A stretch of 16,608 nucleotides of DNA from Gonium pectorale (Eukaryota; Chlorophyta; Chlorophyceae; Chlamydomonadales; Volvocaceae). Below are positions 1-7,896 of the stretch, piece after piece. The DNA is taken from positions 3,780,753 to 3,797,360 of the forward strand of contig LSYV01000002.1 in assembly GCA_001584585.1 (NCBI GenBank), given 5' to 3'. The position numbers were made by a program, and so were the translations under genes. Within the stretch, counting starts at the first letter, position 1. Every line of letters begins with the position of its first letter. Below the pieces are notes generated by a model. That model did no database searches. It was not told where the DNA came from and saw only the letters and a list, made by a program, of their open reading frames with translations.

Positions 1-1642
1 CGCAGGTGAGCCGCATCCTGGAGCCCACCGTGACCGCCACCCTCATCTCGCCCGACGCCTGCGTGGGCCGCCTGATGGAGCTGTGCGCGGGCCGGCGCGG
101 GGAGCAGCTGGAGCACAGCGCGCTGGGCGGGGGGGCGCACCCTGCTGCGATACCGGCTGCCGCTGGCGGAGCTGGCGGGCGACTTCTACAGCGCCGTCAA
201 GAGCCGCTCGCAGGGGTGGGTCTCGGCCGTGGTGTGGATGAGGAGGAGGTTCAAAACAACGTGCGGGGTTGCGGTTGGAAGGTTGGAAGGCGTTCTCAGT
301 AGAGAAGCCCGAGGCGCGTGTCGTCCCGAATCGTCGAAGGCCCAGTGGCGAAGCATTCCCAGCGTCACCCAACCTCCCTTCGCAGTCGATGCCCCGGAAC
401 CCGCGAATAAGCCCGCTAGAATCCCCCAAACCCAGCGACCGGAACCAAGAAGCCCAGAGTCCCTGTGGGGTTGGGGTTGGGGTGGGGTGGGGCCCTGTGG
501 GGTAGGGGTTGGGGTCGCGGTTGGGGTGGGGTGGGGCGAGGCGGGCTCGGTCCAGGCAATGACCCGTGGGTCGTTGCTTCCCTGAAGCTTGCGTGGCAGG
601 CGGGGATCGGGAGGGAAACACGCACAGCGGTGCTGCGGCAGGCGCCGCCGAATCCCTCGCTGCCATGCCGCGCACACCTGGCTGCTTGGCGCCTTACACA
701 TCAACATATGGCGTCCGATGGCTGCGGCGGCGGCTGTTGTGGCCACAACGCTTGCCATGCAGCCCGCGCGCTCCCCTCTATGTGCTCCTCCCACCTCACA
801 CGGCTCCCTGACACCACCACAGCCACAACCTTGGCTCCCTGCCGCTCCTCGCCCTGCTTGAGGCCCACCTGCTGGCCGCTCCCCCGCCGCCCGCGCTCAG
901 GTACGCCTCGTTCGACTACGAGGAGGGCCCCTACCGGCCCGCCGACCTGGTCCGCCTGGACATCCTGGCGCACGGCCGGCCCGTGGACGCGCTGGCCCGC
1001 CTGGTGGACCGTGAGGCGGCCCCCGGGGTGGGGCGGGCGCTGCTGCTCAAGATGCAGGCTATGCTGGACCGGCAGCAATTCGAGATTGTGCTGCAGGTCG
1101 GGCCCCGTGGGGCGGGGCTAGCGGGAGGGGAGGGCGACAGTGGGGGTGGGGGGTCGGAGCGCTGCAGGGCGGGGCGCGTGGGGAGTCTGAAATGTTTCCG
1201 TGGGGAAGGCTGCAGGTACGGGAGGCGAGTGGCGGTGAGAGGCAGCAGGGGTGGCGAGTGGGTAGGTGCGCCCAATGTGCGTGGGGCCGCAGGCGGAGAG
1301 TTGCTGGCATGCGAGTGCTCTTGAGCCCCAACCGCAGCTCCATGCAGGTGAGCAATGACGTGCAATGGCCACCGAGCATGACGGAGGCACGGATTTACTC
1401 GTGTAAACTTCCGACGTGCCGCGCATGGGTGCCGCCCCCAGGCCGCCGCCAACGGCAAGGTCGTGGCGCGGGAGACCATCCGGGCGCTCCGCAAGAACGT
1501 GACGGCCAAGTGCTACGGCGGGGACATCACCCGCAAGCGGAAGCTGCTGGACAAGCAGAAGGAGGGCAAGAGGCGCATGAAGCGGCTGGGCAGCATCGAC
1601 GTGCCGCAGGAGCTGTTCCCGGAGCTCATGAAGACGCGGTGA
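1..1642 (+). CDS. GUF1: GUF1/LepA-type translation elongation factor 4, 3' part of gene (frameshifted)
   Basis: Exons: <1(or 6)-215, 901-1096, 1442-1642 (stop TGA 1640-1642). EF4/LepA is a ribosome-bound GTPase that back-translocates or remobilises stalled ribosomes; the GUF1 branch acts in mitochondria. Only the C-terminal half is in the window: the EF-G-V-like segment ([18 protein letters not shown], then [34 protein letters not shown]), followed by the LepA-specific C-terminal domain ([12 protein letters not shown], then [35 protein letters not shown]). YASFDYE and [10 protein letters not shown] resemble mitochondrial GUF1 more than plastid LepA, so I favour GUF1. Splice phases agree: CAG-GG|G-TAC at 215/901 and phase 0 at 1096/1442. 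Odd points: one extra G at 129-135 breaks the frame within exon 1, and the usual V-H-R-D-K-A motif reads VDREAAPG. The GTPase domain lies upstream of the window. Family assignment is very secure; whether the gene is intact is not. Confidence 0.9.
281..337. repeat. Dispersed repeat, copy A (inside GUF1 intron)
   Basis: The stretch running from GGTTGGAAGGCGTTCTC through AGTAGAGAAGCCC to TCGTCGA matches 14754-14811 over nearly its whole length, with only scattered differences. Weaker similarity (TGCGGGGTTGCGG versus TGCACGGGTAGTGGG) continues about 20 bp upstream. Both copies lie in introns of unrelated genes, so this is a mobile or dispersed non-coding repeat. Its class is unknown. Confidence 0.75.
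466..538 (+). repeat. G-tract cluster, potential G-quadruplex
   Basis: At least eight runs of four G separated by 1-10 bases, including TTGGGG-type units, occur on the transcribed strand of the GUF1 intron. This is simple-sequence DNA able in principle to fold as G-quadruplex in the pre-mRNA. No function is shown. Confidence 0.6.
1097..1441 (+). other. GUF1 intron (345 bp)
   Basis: Donor GTCGGG follows the VLQ codons, and acceptor CCCCCAG ends at 1441 before the [11 protein letters not shown] exon, phase 0 on both sides. The donor is weaker than most in the window. Nothing else is recognised within it. Confidence 0.75.
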
Positions 1643-1711
1643 CCTAAAGCAATTGCCGTGATGCCGGACTCAGTGTATTCGCATGCAGGCCAGCTACGCA
1701 GCAGATGCACG

Positions 1712-1716
1712 TGTAA
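1712..1716 (+). terminator. Poly(A) signal TGTAA for GUF1
   Basis: TGTAA, the usual green-algal polyadenylation signal, lies 70 bp after the GUF1 stop. A second plus-strand TGTAA at 1969-1973 is an alternative, but it would overlap the end of the convergent kinesin transcript. Confidence 0.6.
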
Positions 1717-1930
1717 GGATCAGGTTAGGGCCTTCGGAGCGCCGATGCGGGCTGTAGCAAGGTGGGACTGCTGACCCGCGGGTCGGCGGGGCCTTCTTCC
1801 CGTGATGGTGGCTAGGGGCCTGCCGTGCGAGGCGCTGCGACTTCTGGCCAGCCGGCGCGCCAGCAGCTGACGATGGATGCTGTGACGGCGCGCGCAAGTG
1901 TGTTCACAATCGGCCCGTTAAGACACATAC

Positions 1931-1935
1931 TTACA
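1931..1935 (-). terminator. Poly(A) signal TGTAA for the kinesin gene
   Basis: TTACA on the plus strand is TGTAA on the minus strand, about 450 bp past the kinesin stop. It is the only minus-strand copy I found between the kinesin stop and the GUF1 signal, giving a 3' UTR of roughly 470 nt. Confidence 0.5.
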
Positions 1936-2386
1936 GGGTATGTATTACGGCAGCAGCTCACGGTCCACTGTAACTCGCAATGTGCTCCGTGAACCCTCTT
2001 CACTCTTGTTACTGTCGGTGCCCCTGCCGCCCCAGTGACTTAAAATGCGGAACGCACTGCAACTCCTGCCCTTGATCATGGCGAACGTGCACGAACGCCC
2101 ATTCCTGCGCTCGGCCCGTCGTGCCATGCGTGTGCCAACTACTGGCTAGCTCCCGCTATTTCTGCGGTTGTGATGATATGTCGTACAATCACGCCACTCC
2201 CTCCTCTCCTCTTGACTAGCTTAATAATTCATCTGCGGGGCGGGAGGGACAGGGGGGTGAGGCGCGATATTTGCTTATTGTCCCGCAGCAAGCAGATTCC
2301 GGGCTAACGGGTCCGGCATTGAAGTGAGCGTTTCTGGGCATGAACGCTCCAGTATGCCATGCATATGCGAGTCATGCTCCATGCTC

Positions 2387-5300
2387 TTATGTCCACAGCG
2401 ACCGTGCCGCCTCCTTCCAGGCGCACGAGAGCGCTCTGTATGTGCGCGCGGCACCATGCAACCTGCGCGGACGTACCCTGAGGCGGTTCGCGGTTGTGGC
2501 GGTGTTGAGCTGGTGCGGACGCGCCCGCTCCTGCTCCCGAACCACCTCAAGCAGGCTGTCCAGGCCGCCCGTGCTGGGCGGCGTGGTCAGGTCGATGGGG
2601 TCGGGGTTGCCCCCGCGCGCCGGGGGCGTCGTCACGGCGTCAGCGGCCGCGGCGGCTGACGCCATCCGGGCGGGCGGCTTGGGCGCCGTGGAGGGCGTCG
2701 AGAAGTTGGCGACGCTCCGAGTGTTGCGCGCGAGTGCGGCTGCGCTGCCCGTCGTCCGCAGCAGCATGCCGGTCACCGCCGGGGCCCGGCCAGTGGAGGT
2801 GGCGGTGGCGGGGGGCGACCTGTCGGGCGGCGCGCCGCCGTCGGAGCGGCTGCTTGAGGCCGGCGCCGCCACCGGGCTGCCGCCGCCGCTGCCCTGCTGG
2901 TCCGGCATCGACACCGCGGTCGTGTCCTGGCGGGCCTTGTCCGAGTCTACCTGCTGCAGCTTCTGGATGATGTTCTCCAGCTGGTGGATCTGTGGGCGGG
3001 ACAGGAAACGGGGGGTGGGGAGGAGGACGCGGGGGGTGAAAGGGTGCGGAAAACAGGGTGGCGCCGTAGCGAAGCTGAGGTGACAGACATTTCAGATGGT
3101 TCATGGCGCAGGATCTGTCTGACACGCAGTGAGTCTGCTGCGTTCTGGCTCCAGCACGAACAGGTAAATGCCCGCGACTGGGATACCTACCATCATGGCA
3201 AGGCGGACCTGTTGGAGCTGCCCGGCGCCGGCATCGGCCCAGGGCTCCCCTCTCCCAGGTGCCCATCGACACGGATGCCCGACAGCCCCTCCAACCACCA
3301 GCGGCCCACCCAGCACATCATTCTCCCAGCCAGAGTGCTCTTCGCCCTCCAACCCACCAGCTTGTCCTTGAGCTCGAGATGCCCTCGGTGAACCTCCTCC
3401 ATCCCCTTCTTCTCCATCTCCAGCTGCCGGATCCGGTCCGTCAGCTGCTTGGTGGCGTCGCGCTTGGTGGCGTCCCGCCTCGTCACGTCCCGCTCCAGCT
3501 GCGCCTCCAGCCGCGCCACGCGCTCCGCGGCCTCCGCCTCCGCCCTGTGCAGCGAGCCGCGCAGCGCGCTGCACTCGGCCTCTAGGCGGCCCGCCCGCTG
3601 CGCCTCGTCGCTGCGCTCTCCGCGCAGCCGCTCGCAGTCGGCCTGCAGCCGCGCCAGCTGCTCCTCGACCAGCGAGCACGTGGCGCGCAGCCGCTCGTTC
3701 TCGGTGGTCAGCGGCACGAGCCGCTCGTCCGCCGCCGCCTCGCCCGCCGCGCGCGCCTCCACCGCCGCCGTCAGCTGCAGCCGCAGCGTGGAGCTCGTGG
3801 CCGTCTCGGCTTTTAGGGCCTCCTCCGCCACGGACTTTTGCCGCCTGGCCGTGGCCAGCTCGATCTCGGCGGCCGCCTTGGCGGCCTCGGCGGCTGCCAG
3901 CTGCTCCCGCACCACGGCCAGAGGCTCCTCCAGGCGCCGCTGGCGGGCTGCAAGGTCCTCCTCTGCCGCCGCCAGCTGCCCGTCGCGCGCGGCGATGCAG
4001 TCGTTGGCGGCCGCCAGCTGCCCCTCGGCGATGCTCAGCGCGCTGGCCATGCGCCCAAGCTCCTGCTCCAGCTCCCGCGCCCGCGAGGAGTGGCCGCCCG
4101 CCTCCTCGCGCGCGGCCTCCAGCTGTCGCTGCAGCTGTGCGGAGCAGTCTCGCTCCCGGACCAGCTCCTGGCCGTGCCGCTCCGCAAGCTCCTGCGCCTG
4201 AAAGAGCTGCTGCTGCAGCCCCTCCAGGCGCTGCTGCACCAACCATGTGTCTGCGGAGGCCTCCTCCCTGACGGACTCCATCTCCCCGTGCAGCTGCGCG
4301 AGCCGCAGCTCCAGCTCCTGCTTGTGGCTCCCGGCCTCCTCGGCAGCCGCCAGGCGCCCCTTGAGCGTCGTCAGCTGCAGTCAAGATAACATGTTAGGAA
4401 AGGAGAAAGCCACCGGTTCTTGAGCCACGCAGACATCATGCGTAATTACACGCATTCCATTCGATGGGTTTGTACGGCTCGGATCGTCGTAGCGAAGTGT
4501 CTCCGGGCATGACGGAAGGGTAGGTGCGCTTGCCGCCCTACCTGCTCCTTGGCCTGGAGAAGCTGCTCGTGCGCCGCCATGCTCTGGCCCTGCACCTCCT
4601 CCGCCAGCGCCCGTGCGCCGGCAAGCTCCCCGTTCAGGCGCGCCACCTCCAGCCGCAGCTCCGCCGCCTGCCTCCGCAGCTCCCCGGCGGTGCTGCTGGC
4701 CGTGCGCGCCTCCTCCTGCTCCGCGGCGACGGCCTGCTGCAGCTCCGACAGCTCCAGGCGCGTCACGGCGTGGGCAGCGCGTTCCGCCTCCAGGGCCGTT
4801 TCCGCGTCCTGCAGCTGGCGGGAGGCAGTGCGCTGCAGCTCCGCGTACATGTTTTCCTGCCGCTGCAGCTCAGCCAACATGAGGGAGGCCTGCCGCTGCC
4901 GGGTCTGGCGGTCCTGTTGACCCTCCAGGTCCGCCAGCGCCTGCCGCAGCGAGTTGTTCGACGCCTGGCGGCAGTGGTGGGGACATGGGTGGTGGGTAAT
5001 GTCAGAAGGACAGAGCACATCGCGCGGCCTCAAGGGGCAGGGCGGCTTGTGCGGAGCGCATCCTAACTGCAGGCGCAGAGGAGCACGACAACACAAGTCC
5101 CTCACAGTCTTATCCTTATCGGTATCTGGGAGGGGGCGGCTTTGTCGTCAGGATTGGGATGCCTTCGGTTGCAGGAGCCAGGCCCTCTCACCTGGAGGGC
5201 TTGCAGCTGCGCGGACATGTCCTCCGAGCCCGCTGGCACCAGGCGCCTGGACACGACGTTGACTTGGGCGTACGTCCGCACGTTGCGGGCTCGCTGAGCA

Positions 5301-7567
5301 AACAGGAGCTGCGGCGGCGGGCGGCATTGTGGGCAGCGACAAACGGTTGTGTACGCTGCAATGGTGCCAAATGCCAACGGTGCGGGCATGCGGCGGTGCA
5401 TGGCGGTAGTCGCGGTCACGCCCTACCGTGCTCTTGGTGACGGCCAGGTCCTGCAGGAAGCGACTGATGGTCGCAACCAGCGCCACTCGAGACTTCATGG
5501 GCGAGAGCCCGTCCTGGAGCACCTGCGGCCATCCACACAAGAGCACTCGGGTATGTAGTATTGCGTCCCTTGCAAACGGAACGGTGCTGGACGGGCTGTC
5601 CTCCCCGGCGGCCTAGCGCACCGCACGCACCTGGGTGAGCAGGGAGTCCCGGTACGGGATGTGCAGCGCGGTGGCGCCCAGGGTGCTCAGCGCGTTCACC
5701 ACGCGCTCCAGCACGTTGAGCGACTTGTTGATTGCGATGGTCTCGCGCTGCTGGGCGGCGCTGTTCGCATGCGTGATGCTCTCACTCCCTGCACGGGACC
5801 GGCGGACGGGACACGCAGAGGCACGTCTGTGACCCGCGCGTGCACCGCACAGTCGGGCTTGCACGCCCCTGAACCACAGCCGAGCGTGACCTTGACAGGA
5901 TGAGCGCGACGTACGTCCCCTCCATCAACGCTGATTGAGCCCCGGCCCCTGAGGCAGCCCCATGTGTCACCTGCCAGGTCAACGAGGAAGAGTGAGGATA
6001 CTGTGCCGGGCTCGTCCCCCCGCGGCGGCTGCTCGAGGCGCAGCTTGACAAACGCGTGGCTGCGGCTGGAGGTGGAGTTGCGCGCCGTGGTGTCCCTGCT
6101 GCGGTGCTGCAGCGCCTCCATGACCAGAGACGTCGCCTCGTCCACTGCGACAGTTGGACCAGAGCCAAAGCTGGTGAGCAGGCAGGGTCACTTCCCTTCT
6201 GCGGCATGCGCGGGCCAACAGGAATGCGCATGCCCGTTCGTGCCCTGGCGCATGGGGTCCCAGCGCATGCGTGCGTCATGCAAGTAGCCCAGGGCACGAC
6301 CCCCTCCCCCTGCCCCGCAACAGCCCGCTCCCCTTCCGCCGCACCGTTGGAAACTTGCTTGGGCGCGTGCGCCGCGAAGTCTGCAGCCCCTCTGTGCAGA
6401 TGCCGCCGCCCGACGCCGTCCTCCCCGAGCAAGGAGAATATTTCGTCGTTGTAAATTTCAAAGACAGACGCAGACAGGCGTGCGCACAGGCCAAAGTGGG
6501 GCCCGACGGTGACCTTCTCGTCAATGTAATTGAGCGCCAGATGCAGGAGGCCCTGTACCTGAACCTGCGGGACGATGCCCCGGATACAATTACCGCTGCA
6601 AGTTGCGCTGGGCCCAGTCACCGTAACTGACGTTGCATCAGGCTTGTGGCGGCCCTACCTGGGTGCCCTCGTTCTGGCCAAACATGGTGTGCGTCTTTCC
6701 GCTGCCGGTCTGGCCGTACGCCATGATAGTGGCGTTGCTGCCCTGGATAAAGTGCGACAGCACACCGGTGCCGACAGCTGCGTGCAGGGGGTGGGCAGTT
6801 CGCGTCAGCTAACAGACAGGAGCGGACGAGTCATTCCCACCAGCTGGGTGGCACCAAGTGTGGCACACGGACCCTGCCGTGCTTCGCCAACAGGTGGCAT
6901 CCTGGGACAGAACTCCACTAGCGTAGCCCAGCACAACGCCGGACTTGGTGAAAGCGCGTCGCCAACCGCGGCGCGCAGCCCCCCCCCCCACGAGGTGCTT
7001 GACACGTGCACTTGCCGTCGAAGACCTGTTGGTTGGTCACCGTATCCAGCACGCCGTCGAAGTCCGTGAACCAATGTTCACGGCCGTCCTTTCCATGTCC
7101 GGTTGGAATTGCAATCCCGCGGTGGTCATCGCGGTTGCAAACCGCGACTGCCTCGTCCGTGCGACCTGCCCGCGGCGCGTGTCAGTGTCAGGTTTGAGCT
7201 GGAACGCCGGGAGGTTGCACCAAGCCACGGCACTACAACCCCACCTTGCCGCAGATCTTCCTCCATCACCGGTTTCACCCGCACAAAGACCTGGACCGGT
7301 GAAGCGGGAGTCGTCCGCTCAGCTTCCTCGCGCGCGCATCCATGCAAACGTCATTTCCCCGACCTTCACGGCGTCCCCTCCACCCAGTGACGCTCGCTTC
7401 CTGCTGAGCGACATCTCCAGCGATGATGCAGGCCGCTGCTTAACGCAAGTTAAAGCTTTTCTGAAAGTAGCTGACGACTTCGGCGTCTGCGCCTGAGATT
7501 CTGCCATCAGCTCGTCGTCTAAGCGTAGCCTTCGCGGCGGAGCAGGTGTCTTGAGCGTGTTCCTCAT
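2387..7567 (-). CDS. Kinesin motor protein with N-terminal motor and long coiled coil
   Basis: Exons (minus): 7567-7364, 7290-7221, 7147-7016, 6777-6659, 6564(or 6595)-6345, 6144-5971, 5788-5631, 5522-5427, 5308-5192, 4964-4542, 4374-3358, 2989-2387. About 1,110 residues. This is an ATP-driven microtubule motor. Motor, residues ~68-400: VFVRVKP start, TNQQVFD, P-loop GQTGSGKT (~157-164), EIYNDEIFSLL, switch I NSTSSRSH, switch II LVDLAGSES, INKSLNVLERVVNAL, HIPYRDSLLTQ, LLFAQRARNV. Residues ~430-910 (exons 10-11) are Ala/Glu/Arg/Leu-rich heptad coiled coil, so probably a dimer. Exon 12 adds a short coil (IHQLENIIQKLQQ) and a Ser/Pro/Ala-rich tail. Phases agree at every junction except exon 4/5. 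Exon 1 could end at 7370 instead. A strong donor-like GTACGT near 2476 means the last 30 residues are uncertain. The kinesin family is not assigned. ATG 7567 is preceded by GACA; its 5' UTR is compact. Confidence 0.9.
2990..3357 (-). other. Kinesin intron 11 (368 bp)
   Basis: Donor GTGGGT after the KDKL codons and acceptor CGCCCACAG before IHQLENII, phase 0 on both sides. Nothing else is recognised in it. Confidence 0.75.
6778..7015 (-). other. GC-AG intron in the kinesin motor (intron 3)
   Basis: The donor reads G|GCAAGT, the strong form required by rare GC-AG introns; the acceptor is CACGCAG. Only this choice gives the expected NQQVFD-AVGTGVLSHF junction in phase 1; GT donors nearby give wrong phase or extra residues. 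The intron carries a C11 run on the plus strand at 6979-6989. Confidence 0.7.
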
Positions 7568-7896
7568 TGTCGCGATGGCAGTGAGGACACTCGGTCAGGC
7601 CATTACAACAGTTCTCACAGCAGTCGACAAGTAGGCAAATAGTAAACACGGAGGAGAGGTCAGAAAGGAGACCCGCGCTTAGGGGGCAGCCCGGTCAATG
7701 TTGCGTTGACTGGAACCCACGGATTCCGCACTGCGGGGGGCACAGAGCTGCGGTGCAATGGAGTTCATTACATAGCAACTTCCAACCTTTTTCTTTCTCA
7801 CTTCCAATCAATGACGTGAACCCAGCTTCAGGAGTCCAACTTATGCTACCCGTCGTCCTACCCACTGCTTTCCTTCTTCACATAAATTCCATATGT
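7568..7896 (-). other. Kinesin promoter/5' UTR and 3' UTR of the SR-rich gene
   Basis: Only 329 bp separate the kinesin ATG (7567) from the stop of the upstream minus-strand gene (7897). With a poly(A) signal at 7772-7768, the kinesin promoter and leader must fit within about 190 bp unless transcripts overlap. I see no clear TATA box. Confidence 0.5.
7768..7772 (-). terminator. Poly(A) signal TGTAA for the SR-rich gene
   Basis: TTACA on the plus strand is TGTAA on the minus strand, 125 bp past the stop at 7897. Spacing is normal for green-algal genes. Confidence 0.6.

Larger units (their letters stand above)
216..900 (+). other. GUF1 intron (685 bp) with repeat and G-rich tract
   Basis: Donor GTGGGT at 216 and acceptor GCGCTCAG ending at 900, preceded by a long pyrimidine-rich stretch (about 795-900). 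It contains a dispersed-repeat copy (281-337) and a run of G4 blocks (466-538). I see no supported exon inside: open frames on both strands here lack family motifs. Confidence 0.75.
1643..2386. other. Convergent intergenic region / 3' UTRs
   Basis: This 744-bp stretch separates the GUF1 stop from the kinesin stop. Apart from the poly(A) motifs of the two genes I see no gene, RNA or repeat. Composition is lower in GC than the flanking exons. The short open frames here have no protein-like character. Confidence 0.6.

Noticed and set aside
465..1121. 218-codon plus-strand open frame
   Set aside because: Spans the G-rich intron and reads exon 2 of GUF1 in the wrong frame.
2340..3083. 247-codon plus-strand open frame
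   Set aside because: Antisense to kinesin exon 12; no independent evidence.
3101..4384. 427-codon minus-strand open frame, and antisense plus frames at 3449-4389
   Set aside because: Out-of-frame shadows of the kinesin coiled-coil exon 11, whose true frame gives heptad-rich sequence.
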